This document shows positions 41,066 through 49,227 of a stretch of DNA of 64,000 nt, piece after piece (the first letter of the stretch is position 1; the number at the start of each line of letters is the position of its first letter). Source of the DNA: VRUE01 sp963812335 (lineage in GTDB: Bacteria > Actinomycetota > Thermoleophilia > Solirubrobacterales > 70-9); the NCBI GenBank assembly GCA_963812335.1, contig CAWEUU010000007.1, forward strand, positions 1 through 64,000, written 5' to 3'. A program made the translations under genes and the position numbers. The notes beneath the pieces were generated by a model that was not told the origin of the DNA, did not search any database, and worked only from the letters and a program-made list of their open reading frames with translations.

Positions 41066-41095
41066 GCCCCGCCGGGCTGGCTTGCCGGGCGGGGC
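41066..41095 (+). terminator. GC-rich hairpin after DUF2283 gene
   Basis: GCCCCGCC (41066-41073) pairs with GGCGGGGC (41088-41095), followed by CTTAAG. An IS481-type element has inserted right at its 3' edge: the duplicated target (41094-41101) begins in the last stem bases. Confidence 0.6.
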
Positions 41096-41159
41096 TTAAG
41101 GTGAACTGACTCCAAGTTCCCCCGACACTTCCGGGGGATCGATAGCCCTTCGAAGCGAG

Positions 41160-41191
41160 ACAGCCCCCGACCCAGCTGGGTCGGGGGCTGT
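41160..41191. terminator. 32-bp perfect palindrome inside the IS, upstream of transposase
   Basis: ACAGCCCCCGACCCAG (41160-41175) is followed at once by its complement (41176-41191). Located between the left IS end and the transposase start, where it can stop transcripts entering from outside. A second pairing, GCGACTC (41199-41205) with GAGTCGC (41242-41248), would cover the transposase ribosome-binding site GGGAG (41240-41244). Confidence 0.6.
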
Positions 41192-41248
41192 CCGCGCTGC
41201 GACTCAGGCTCCTGGCTTCACGCCAATGAAGTTCAGAAAGGGAGTCGC

Positions 41249-42231
41249 ATGACCAAGGATGACGTGCTGTTCGGCTACCGCCAAGCCCTCTTCGCGGAGG
41301 CCGCGAGGACAAGCGTTGCTGCGGCCTGCCGGCGCTTCGGGGTGCACCGCTCTACCTACTACGGCTGGAAGAGGGCCGTCGAGCGCCATGGCCTCGAGGT
41401 GCTGCGCCCCAGGGAGCGCCGGCGCCCCAAGATGCCCAACCAGCTGCCGAAGATGGTCGAGGAGCGGATCCTCAGCTTCTCGATCGCCCACCCGGGGCTC
41501 GGTCCCAAGCGCATCGCCGGGGAGCTGCGTCGTTCCAAGTGGGGCGCGATCGTGGTCTCGCCCAACGGCGTCTGGAAGGTGCTCTGCCGCCACGGCCTCA
41601 ACACCCGAGCCAAGCGCCTGGGGCTGGTGGCGGGCTACGCGGCGCCCTACGAGCCACCCCGGGATCCCGGCCCAGAGGGCCATATCGATGTCTCCCGACC
41701 CGGCGAGCTGGTCGGGATCGACTGCTTTTACGTCGGGCGGCTGCGCGGCACAGAGGGCAAGGTCTGGCAGCTCACCGCGATCGACGTCGCCTCCTCCTTC
41801 GGCTGGGCGGAGCTGGTGGTCGCCAAGAGGGCAACCCGGTCGGGCGGCAGACCTCAAAGCTCGCGCGGCGGGTCGCCGCTCATCTGGAGACTGCGGGCTG
41901 GCGCCTGGAGCGCTTGCTCTCCGACAATGGCAACGAGTTCAAGGGCGAGTTCACCAAGACGGTGGAAGACCTGGGTGCCCGCCACACCCGGATCCACGCC
42001 GGGCGGCCGCAGACCAACGGCAACGTCGAGGCCCTGCACAAGACGATCCTCGACGAGTGCTGGCGGCCTGCCTTCGCCCGCTACTTGCAGCCTCGCCTGA
42101 GCGGCCTCAAACGGGAGCTCGACACCTACCTGCGCTTCTACAACTTCGACCGAGTTCACCATGGCCGCCTGACCGGCGGCCAGATCCCGGCGGACATCGT
42201 CTACGGTGCCCGCAAGATGGAGGTCAGATGA
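41249..42231 (+). pseudogene. IS481 family transposase, frame break at about 41827
   Basis: DDE integrase-fold transposase, about 327 residues when rejoined. N-terminal HTH (AACRRFGVHRSTYYGWKRAV), then GIDCFYVGRL (first Asp), LLSDNGNEFKGEFT (second Asp) and NGNVEALHKTILDE (Glu). The frame from ATG 41249 is lost after VVAKR; the correct protein (EGNPVGRQTSKLARRV onward) continues in the -1 frame from 41827. No obvious slippery heptamer is seen, and IS481 elements normally have one frame, so a lost base is likelier than programmed frameshifting. Confidence 0.75.
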
Positions 42232-42267
42232 GCCTGGGGTGTCGGCACATCTTGGAGTCTGTCCAGC

Positions 42268-42520
42268 TTAAGGTCCGGACCAAACTGTGCCTATGCCTTG
42301 CGGATCGCAATCCTTCTAGCTCGCCACTTGGCGACGAAGGCTTCTCCGAGGGGTTGGGGCATAGTCCAACTTGTCCTCTACGGCGGGGTGTCCTTGTTGG
42401 CATCGCGCCAGGGACGGCACCCGCAACCAGCACTCTCTCAAACGCTCCGGCGGCAAAAGTCACCGTGGCGACCACGGCCGCGACGGAGATCCCCAGCGTT
42501 GTGCCTTTGACCCAGCTCAC
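42268..42520 (-). pseudogene. small membrane-protein ORF interrupted by the IS
   Basis: On the reverse strand a GTG at 42520 opens a frame reading SWVKGTTLGISVAAVVATVT with a hydrophobic stretch continuing FAAGAFERVLVAGAVPG, then a Pro/Ser-rich tail that runs into the right end of the IS. Lies 24 bp after the gene at 42545, so possibly its second cistron, cut by the insertion. No family recognised. Confidence 0.3.
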
Positions 42521-42544
42521 GCCGAAGACAGCAGCGGTGGACTC

Positions 42545-42853
42545 TCACGAGCTGAGGAGCCGCCAGAGACGAATCAAACGGTTGCGTGGCCGCCAGCCCT
42601 TCTCAAGCGGGTCCGCCGCGTCAACTCTCGGATTCGGTTCCCAATAGCGCAGGTCAATGAGCCACGCGCTGTCCCAGCCGTCCGTGAATGGATCGAGCGC
42701 CGCAGTTCGTACCTCGATGTCCATAGCTGCGAGTTGCGCTTCGTACGCTCGGGCATATCGTGGCCACACCTCCTCACCCCAGCGCCTCCTTCTCCACTCA
42801 CGAAACCGCGACTCAAAGGCCGATCCAGTTCCAGACTCCCAGTCGAGCCGCAT
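42545..42853 (-). CDS. hypothetical protein
   Basis: A 102-residue acidic/aromatic protein from ATG 42853: RLDWESGTGSAFESRFREWR, EEVWPRYARAYEAQLAAMDI, EVRTAALDPFTDGWDSAWLI and DLRYWEPNPRV. Coding looks real from residue composition but no family is recognised. The longer in-frame extension to 43420 overlaps the defence gene start and lacks such character. The stretch 42854-43215 shows no convincing gene. Confidence 0.45.
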   Translation of the reverse strand: MRLDWESGTGSAFESRFREWRRRRWGEEVWPRYARAYEAQLAAMDIEVRTAALDPFTDGWDSAWLIDLRYWEPNPRVDAADPLEKGWRPRNRLIRLWRLLSS

Positions 42854-43215
42854 GACCGGAGTCAGCGGCCTGTGATGACGCAGGGGACCGCCCGGGCGGC
42901 GGCGCGCCAGGTTCGCGTCCTCTACAGCGTCCTCTTGTGCCAAGAGCACGGCCTCTGACGCGTCGGGTTTTCCGCTCGCCGTTTCCTGTGCTCCGTGCTT
43001 CTCGCCGCGCTCCGCCAATTGTCGCCGGTTGTTCCTCGGTGGAATCCTAGACTGGCCTTCGGAAGCTCTCGCTCGCGCGAACCTGAATCTGAGGTAGACA
43101 AGCACCACAGAGGCGACACTGGTTTCTCCCGAGGGTCGAGAACGCTCGGAGAGCTGAGCGCCACATGTAAGGTCGGCGAAGAGGGCTGGGCGACGGGATC
43201 GAGTCGGGAGCATCC

Positions 43216-45787
43216 ATGGCGGGGTCAGACACTTTTCGGGGCATCTCCTTCCAGGCCGCGTATGCAGTCGGACTTGCGCTTGACGTCCTCGAAGGCAAAG
43301 GCGAGACGTTGGTGCTCGAGGGCACCGCTGATGTCGTCGACGCAGCGATCCTGGGAGCCGGCCGTGAGCCGTCGCTGACGGTCCAGGCGAAGACGAAGAT
43401 GGAGCCCTACTCGTGGGCACCTGCCGAGCTATCGAAGGTCCTGAATGGCTGGCTGGGGACGAGCCCGTCTCGGACCTCCCGGCTTGAGTTCGTCACCGAT
43501 GGTTCATTGGGGCCGGAAGTTGTCGATGATCTGCGTCCCGCACTCCGGCGACTGGCCGAAGGTACCCTCGGACCGAAGGATCGTGAGTACCTGAAGAAGA
43601 AGGGTCTCGATCCGACCGAGAAGGCCCTCGGCCGAGCTGCGATTAAGAGTCGCCTGCCAGGGGGCAGGGAACTATTGGAGGAAGCGACGCTCCGCTTCCT
43701 CGCCTTGCATGAGCGTGTCGGCCAGATGCAGGTCGAGGAGGCTCGCGACGTGATCTTCCGCCTGTTCAGTGAGACGGTGCTCGGCTCGGGCGAGCTGGAG
43801 CCGAGCAGTCGCGAGCTGAGCCGCCTGCAGATCGCCGAGCTGGTCGGCCTACCGCTCGAGACCATCGATACGGCCGCCCCGTGGTCGGAGGAGGTCGAGG
43901 CGCGCTACAAGGACGCGCTCAAAGAGATGCCGCTCGGCCCGGCCTGGACGCTGCTGGACATGTTGGAGGCCGAGCGCCCACCGGCCCTGGCGTTCGTGAA
44001 GGCCGGTACCGGCGACGGCCAGGACACACCTATACCGGCCCTCAAATTGTTCGACCTCGGACAACACCTGTCCTTGATCGGAGCAGCCGGCTCAGGCAAG
44101 ACGACGACGTTCGCGCAGATCGGCGCCCTGGCAATCGAACACGGAGCGCTTCCGGTCTCGCTTCGCCTCCCGAGCTATGACGGCCGCTTCGAGCCAGCAC
44201 TCACCCGAGCGCTGGAAAGAGTTCTCGGAGCCCCGATAGCTCCGGGGGTCGCATCGATCCTTATGGGCCGCGAGGACGTCGTGATCCTCCTTGACGACGT
44301 CACCGAGCTCGTGCCCGATCAGCGACGAGCACTACTCGAAGACGTTCGAAGGCTCACGACGAGCGGAGCAAAGGCGAGATTCATCCTCGCCGGTCGCGAC
44401 GCCGCTGGGCTCACCTCGATGACGACCGCCATCTACTCGCTTGTCGGGCTGGTCCCCGAGAGTCGTCGTGAGATTGCCGCTTCGCTCATCGAGGATCCCG
44501 AAAATGCCGTACTCGACATCGAAGAGCAGCTGGGAGATCTGGCCGACAATCCTCTGCTCTTCACGATGGCGCTCGCATTGCGGACGCGAGGCATCGGCGC
44601 CTCCAACCGCGCCCAACTCTTCGATGGCTTCCTCACTGGGCTTGAGCATCGTGAGGAGGGCGAGCGATTGGGCTTCGCCGAGCGGGCCTGCCTCGAGGTC
44701 GCGTGCTACGAGCTCGTCACCGAAGGTCGCTACAGCGCGGAGGAGTGGTGGTGGATCGAGCGATTCTCGGCTGCAAGACAAGAGCTGATCGAAGAAGGAA
44801 CTATCGCCGGGGACACGGCAGCGGCCGAGGGGCTGATTCAGGGAGTGAAGCGCCTGGGGCTACTTCAGGTGATCGCCGGGAGCGCGGAGATCGGGCTTCT
44901 CCACGACCTCTTCTGCGACTGGTTGGCATCCGGGGCGATTTCCAGAGGTCAGCGCAGCCTTCACGACCCTGTCCCGCGCAATCATGAGGAGGCCGCCGCG
45001 TTCCTCGTCGAGCGCGGACCGCTGAGCGATGCCCAGACCCTCGCCGTGGCGGGCAGCATCGTCGCGGCTGCACGGGTGGCCGACGCATCCGAAGCCGGGG
45101 CGATCGATCCGCTAATGGCCGATCAGGCCTGGCAGTGCCTGAGGGAGCAGTTCGGGGCGAAGCTTGCAGGCCGCCTCGACTCGCTTCATCTCCATTGCGC
45201 ACTCGCGTCACCGACGCTGGCCTATCTGGGCGTGAGCGAGCCGACGGGCGCAGTCGAGCCGTTGCCCGACTCCCCCCTCTCCTGCGTTCCTCGCAGTCCC
45301 GCCTCCTCGCTCTCGGTCGCCGTCGACCTTTGGTTTTCGGCCGTCCGCCTGGTAGTTGAACCGGCGGGTTTGGGAGGTGTCGCCTCCGGTCCCCGAGGAC
45401 GCGACGGAGCTCGCCGCGGAGATGGAGAGGGTCGCCGATCAGCGCGAGGCCGCGTTCGTCGCGCTGATGGAGGAGCTAGCTCCTTCGCTGATCGAGCGGG
45501 CAAGAGAAGAGGTCCCGGGGGGCTCGATCCTCGGCTGGGTCCTCCCCAGTGAGGAGTACCCCGGTGTGCCGGGAACCGGAGAGACGATCCGCGACAACAA
45601 GGTCCTCTATCGAAACACGACTGGAATCACCCACATCGAGGCGGTCGGGAGTGAGGACGAGGTTCCCGACCTCGACGAGGCCGGCTGGATGACCGCATCC
45701 GCTTTTGTGCGCGAGCGTCCATCAGCCTATGCGAAGAAGCGAGTCCGCACGGCGTTCTCCCACCTAATGAGGAGATTCGATGGCTAG
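43216..45787 (+). pseudogene. Cap4-type nuclease fused to NACHT/STAND ATPase, putative antiphage effector (frame break near 45370)
   Basis: Large protein of about 857 residues when rejoined. N-terminus: GISFQAAYAVGLALDVLEG, LVLEGTADVVDAAIL and LTVQAKTKMEPYSW form a PD-(D/E)XK pattern (E..D...QxK, residues about 30-60) like DUF4297/Cap4 dsDNA nucleases. Middle: Walker A IGAAGSGKTTTFAQIG (about 287-302), Walker B VVILLDDVTELVPDQR (about 354-369), sensor-like FILAGRDAAG and a helical NACHT tail (ADNPLLFTMALALRTRG). C-terminus helical. Near 45370-45385 the frame is lost; ATELAAEMERVADQREAAFV and following continue in another frame to TAG 45787. Reads as a nucleic-acid-degrading suicide or immune effector by analogy with Avs/bNACHT proteins. 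Followed by an overlapping partner gene. Confidence 0.72.
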
Positions 45788-46823
45788 GTCGATCTGGACG
45801 GTGGCCTCCGAGCTGGCCGAAGGGCTGCGCGAGACGCCGCAGATGCATAACTTCAGGCGGGCCTTCGATGATCAGGATCTGCGTGTCCGACTGAGCCATC
45901 TGACCGCCATCTACAGCGCCCTGCGCGAGCACGAGATCCTGCTCGGCACCCGACTCAATCGGATGGGCTCCGTAGTCGAACCCTGGGTCGAATCGGAGGA
46001 AGACCGTGAGTGGCTCGAAAGTGCGATCGAGTCGGGCGATGGGTTTCAGGTCGCGATCGAGTATCTCCGCTCATACCTGCCGAGATATCCCCACCTGCGG
46101 GTCCCACACCTCCGGCGGGGGTCGCCGCTCGACTTTGCCGACGGTCCGCTATTGATCGACTACTTCCCCTGGCAACGCGAGATCCGTGCCTTGCAGTTCG
46201 AACCCGACAAGCCGCCGCAGCTATCGCGACTTGGCGGCGAGAACTTCACGGAGCTTCTGCGCGAGCTCGCAGGAGGACTCAAGGAAAGAGACAGCTGGCG
46301 TCGCTTCGCAGCGGCGCGGAATGAGATGAGCGAGCAAGACTGGGCCGCTCTCAACCAGATCTCAAGCGACTTTTCTCAGCGAGTCAAGCAGGAGGTGGTG
46401 GACGCCGAAGCCGGTCATTACCTCACGGAGCGCTTCGCCTACCGGATGGCCGAGCTCAATCGAGCCGTCGAATCCGCCGAAGGGCAGCCGCGTGAGTACC
46501 TGGCCAGCTTCGAGGCAATCCATGAGTTGATCACGGTCGTCGCCGGCTTCATGGAAACGCTGATCATCAAGGGCCACCTCCCGCTGATCACGCCCTACCG
46601 GATGGACATCGGGCCCGGCCGGGACCTGCGACGGGCCGAGCTTGCGACGTTTGGCGACGATCCGTTCGACAGTGGCGGTGGGGTCCTCTTCGTGGAAGGT
46701 CCCGACGAGGGCTCACACGGCCTTCTATACGCGACGGGTCATACTCACCGCTGGCCGAGGCTCAATCAGCCCGAGCGTTCGACGATGGTGGTCGAGGGTT
46801 GGTTTGTCCGCGAGCAGATCTGA
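45780..46823 (+). CDS. protein of unknown function, partner of the nuclease-NACHT gene
   Basis: A 347-residue soluble protein; ATG 45780 lies inside the end of the upstream gene (8-bp overlap), so the two are translationally coupled. Pieces: MHNFRRAFDDQDLRVRLSHL, DREWLESAIESGDGFQVAIE, LLIDYFPWQREIRALQFEPD and, at the C-terminus, LYATGHTHRWPRLNQPERST. No catalytic motif or known domain is recognised. Strict coupling to a putative defence effector suggests a regulator, sensor or adaptor. Confidence 0.7.
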   Translation: MARSIWTVASELAEGLRETPQMHNFRRAFDDQDLRVRLSHLTAIYSALREHEILLGTRLNRMGSVVEPWVESEEDREWLESAIESGDGFQVAIEYLRSYLPRYPHLRVPHLRRGSPLDFADGPLLIDYFPWQREIRALQFEPDKPPQLSRLGGENFTELLRELAGGLKERDSWRRFAAARNEMSEQDWAALNQISSDFSQRVKQEVVDAEAGHYLTERFAYRMAELNRAVESAEGQPREYLASFEAIHELITVVAGFMETLIIKGHLPLITPYRMDIGPGRDLRRAELATFGDDPFDSGGGVLFVEGPDEGSHGLLYATGHTHRWPRLNQPERSTMVVEGWFVREQI

Positions 46824-46868
46824 CGCGGGCGGCGACAAACGTCGGCAGGTAACGAGCTCCTTTACTGG

Positions 46869-46937
46869 TCCGACCGCACGGCCGCGAATCAGGTCCGCGA
46901 TCTGCTTCTCGTAGCGCTTCCAGGCTGGATCGGCCAT
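46869..46937 (-). pseudogene. N-terminal remnant of a restriction-endonuclease-like gene
   Basis: From ATG 46937 the reverse strand reads MADPAWKRYEKQIADLIRGR, a start often seen in Mrr-like/HNH-associated nuclease genes, but family likeness ends after about 23 codons and no nuclease core follows. Probably a fragment left by rearrangement. The rest of 46824-47053 holds no gene I can support. Confidence 0.3.
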
Positions 46938-47053
46938 CTCGGCATTCTCGCCAGTCGCAGTGCGCAGGGCTATGCGCGGATAACGTCGACCTGTTGTCGT
47001 AGGACTTATGAGGGAGCTCTACTCGATGAGTAGCGCGGTTACAGTCGTGCTCG

Positions 47054-47830
47054 ATGGATAGCGGCTGCGTCTTCTGTGGTCGAACGCCGGTCTCTCGGGA
47101 GCACCTGTGGCCAGATTGGCTGCGGCGAGAGGCCGCGATCAGCGAGCGGTTCGATCACCGGATTGAGCAGGAGGCGGACGGTCTTGAGACGCGGGATGTG
47201 GAGTTCAGCACACCGCCGTTCAACCAGGTCGTAAAGGCCGTCTGCGCGCCGTGCAACGGGGGTTGGATGTCGAGCATCGAGGCCGGTGCCAAGCCGATCT
47301 TGCAGGACTTGGTCTATGCGCGCGGGTGCACTCTAGACATGGATGAGCAGCGCAGACTTGCGACCTGGGCATTCCTGAAGGTGTGCGTCTTCGATGAGCT
47401 CCACCCGCAGGAGCGAGTGGTGCCTGCGGAGCATCGCCGTCGTTTCTTCACGTACCGGCAGCCGCCCGCGGCGGGCGTCGCGATCTGGCTGGGCACATAC
47501 GAGGCGCTCGAGGTCGGGCACTACGCCTACCAGGGACTCAGGATCGGACGTCAAGGACTACCGGAACCGGAGGAGCCGAATATCTACGTAGTCACGATCA
47601 CCATGGGAGCGCTGATCGTCCAAATCGCCGGCAGCCTGCTCCCAGGCCTTCGTGTCGATGATGTCCCATACCCGCCCGAGTTGCACCTCGCCAAGATCTG
47701 GCCCAGAACACGCGACAGCGAGGCATTGCCACAAGACCACGTCATGAACCACGACACGCTTGTGGGCTTTACAAAGATGCTCTACAACGTGATCGGCCAT
47801 ATCGCCGGCGGTACTCCGCCCGCCCGATAG
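47054..47830 (+). CDS. HNH-like zinc-finger protein of mobile elements
   Basis: A 258-residue protein. CVFCGRTPVSREHLWPDWLR (residues 5-24) and VKAVCAPCNGGWMSSIEAGA (about 60-80) supply two CxxC pairs and the EH/N residues of an HNH-type treble-clef site. The remainder (YARGCTLDMDEQRRLATWAF, IWLGTYEALEVGHYAYQGLR) is characteristic of a widespread, uncharacterised group often in genomic islands. Nuclease activity is plausible but unproven. AT-richer codon use than core genes. Confidence 0.7.
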   Translation: MDSGCVFCGRTPVSREHLWPDWLRREAAISERFDHRIEQEADGLETRDVEFSTPPFNQVVKAVCAPCNGGWMSSIEAGAKPILQDLVYARGCTLDMDEQRRLATWAFLKVCVFDELHPQERVVPAEHRRRFFTYRQPPAAGVAIWLGTYEALEVGHYAYQGLRIGRQGLPEPEEPNIYVVTITMGALIVQIAGSLLPGLRVDDVPYPPELHLAKIWPRTRDSEALPQDHVMNHDTLVGFTKMLYNVIGHIAGGTPPAR

Positions 47831-48011
47831 TGTCCTCTATCGCGGCGTCTGAGGCCAGCCTGCCAGAGCTCTTCGTCGAGAGGCCTACTGGATCACTGAG
47901 ATCCTGCGCATGATCGCCGAGGTGCTTTTGGGATGTCGCTCAGCGCGAACGCTCCCGAGTCTCGACATAGCCGCGGCCAGAAGTTCATCGGCCACGGATC
48001 TGCTCTGGATC

Positions 48012-48059
48012 TGGCATGCAAATGGCATGCAACCGTCTGAAATCCCACTTCTCATGCCA
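48012..48059 (+). repeat. phased direct repeats near attR, putative arm sites
   Basis: TGGCATGCAA occurs at 48012-48021 and 48023-48032 (11 bp apart), with an inverted partial copy CATGCCA at 48053-48059. They resemble the GTGATGCA repeats at the left end. The gap 47831-48066 has an open frame but no protein family signature. Confidence 0.45.
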
Positions 48060-48066
48060 AGTTGAA

Positions 48067-48082
48067 CCGGGCGCCCCGATTG
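48067..48082 (+). repeat. attR core of tRNA-Pro island
   Basis: Exact copy of the 16-mer at 39475-39490 (tRNA-Pro 3' end). Preceded by GTTGAA, which also resembles the GTTCAA of the T loop. Core-genome genes resume 22 bp later. Confidence 0.75.
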
Positions 48083-48103
48083 CAGCGACCGACCGAAGGC
48101 AGC

Positions 48104-48676
48104 TCAGAGGCCGAGATCGCGGACGCCGCGCTCGTCCCAGCCGAGGTGGTGGGCGATCTCGTGGCGGACCGTGCGCTCGACCTGGGCCCGCAGCAGCTCG
48201 GGGTCGTGGCCGAAGTCGCGCTCCAGCGTGTCGCGGTAGATGACGATGTGGTCCCGGTAGTCGTCGCGGGCGACGGTGTCGCCGATGTAGTGGCCGTAGG
48301 CGCGGTGCAGGCGGCCGAGATGGGAGACAACGATAGGGATCCCCTCGACGACCTCGCGCAGGTCCTCCGGCAGGCTGTCAATCGCCGCCACGACCAGCTC
48401 GTCGAACTCGCTCAGCGGCTGCTCGGGCGGTGGCAGCCTGGCCAACGCTTCGCTGCGATCGGAAAGGCGGCGGAACTCGCGCTCGGGCATCTCGTCGCCG
48501 AGCAGCATCACCGTCACCCAAGCGGTGATCAGGACGACCGCGGCGATGCCGGCGAGCAGCGCCAACAGGTCGCCGATACCCCCGAACGAGGGCGGGTGGA
48601 GCAGCAGCATCGCCAGCCCGACGATGAACGCGGTCAGCGCACCTGCACGCAGGGGTGGCCCTAGCGTCTCCTTCAT
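48104..48676 (-). CDS. zincin-type metallopeptidase family protein with N-terminal membrane segments
   Basis: A 190-residue protein. Two hydrophobic segments (ALTAFIVGLAMLLLHP, LLALLAGIAAVVLITAWVTV) precede a small zincin domain: FDELVVAAIDSLPEDLREVV, GHYIGDTVARDDYRDHIVIY and the zinc motif RHEIAHHLGWDERGVRDLGL (HExxH). Matches the DUF1025/zincin_1 family fused to a membrane anchor. Substrate unknown. Confidence 0.85.
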   Translation of the reverse strand: MKETLGPPLRAGALTAFIVGLAMLLLHPPSFGGIGDLLALLAGIAAVVLITAWVTVMLLGDEMPEREFRRLSDRSEALARLPPPEQPLSEFDELVVAAIDSLPEDLREVVEGIPIVVSHLGRLHRAYGHYIGDTVARDDYRDHIVIYRDTLERDFGHDPELLRAQVERTVRHEIAHHLGWDERGVRDLGL

Positions 48677-48717
48677 ACACCGAGGGTAGACGCAGCGGGT
48701 TGTAGGCTCAGCGGGCC

Positions 48718-49224
48718 TTGGACACGATCGACGAGCTGATCGAGAACAACCAGCGCTTCGCCGACGCGCTTCCGGCCGCGCACCTCGACGTCAGGCCCAG
48801 CCGTCGGCTGGCGGTCGTCACCTGCATGGACTCGCGCCTCGACGTCTTTGCGGCGCTCGGCCTCGGCGATGGCGAGGCCCATGTCCTGCGCAATGCGGGA
48901 GGGGTGATCACCGACGACGTGATCCGCTCGCTCGCGGTCTCCCAGCGCCGGCTCGGCACCCGCGAGACGATGCTGATCCACCACACCGATTGCGGCATGC
49001 AGAAGCTGAGCGACGACGGCTTCCGCGCCGAGCTGCAGGAGGCCACCGGAGTCGCGCCGGCGTTCGCGATCGAGTCCTTCGCCGACGTCGAGGCGGACCT
49101 GCGACAGTCGATCCTGCGGGTCCGCAACTCGCCCTTCCTCGCCCACCGCGAGATCGTGCGCGGCTTCGTCTACGACGTCGACACCCACCGTCTGCGCGAG
49201 GTCACGGTCGCGGACGGCCCGTAG
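48718..49224 (+). CDS. beta-class carbonic anhydrase
   Basis: A 168-residue enzyme: VVTCMDSRLD gives Cys36, Asp38, Arg40, and HHTDCGM gives His89 and Cys92, the full zinc set; AHVLRNAGGVITDDVIRSLA is also typical. Hydrates CO2. Short (about 168 residues) like the Rv1284-type group. Start is TTG 48718. Confidence 0.92.
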   Translation: MDTIDELIENNQRFADALPAAHLDVRPSRRLAVVTCMDSRLDVFAALGLGDGEAHVLRNAGGVITDDVIRSLAVSQRRLGTRETMLIHHTDCGMQKLSDDGFRAELQEATGVAPAFAIESFADVEADLRQSILRVRNSPFLAHREIVRGFVYDVDTHRLREVTVADGP

Positions 49225-49227
49225 CGC

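Larger units (their letters stand above)
41102..42265 (+). mobile_element. IS481-type insertion sequence, 1164 bp, with 8-bp target duplication
   Basis: Ends are inverted repeats: left begins TGAACTGACTCCAAG (41102) and right, read inward from 42265, TGGACAGACTCCAAG; both continue to CCGACAC with a few mismatches over 27 bp. GCTTAAGG is present directly outside both ends (41094-41101 and 42266-42273), a perfect 8-bp target duplication indicating recent insertion. Contains one transposase gene with a frameshift and an internal anti-readthrough palindrome. Confidence 0.85.

Noticed and set aside
41249..42231. Programmed -1 frameshifting in the transposase
   Set aside because: No slippery heptamer near 41820-41830, and IS481-type transposases are normally a single frame; a missing base is simpler.
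42854..43215. Reverse-strand extension of the 42545 gene up to 43420
   Set aside because: Composition becomes unlike protein and it runs antisense into the nuclease-NACHT gene start.
47831..48066. Open frame before attR ending HANGMQPSEIPLLMPS, considered as an integrase end
   Set aside because: No recombinase catalytic residues or integrase motifs, and no start with recognisable N-terminal domain; too short.
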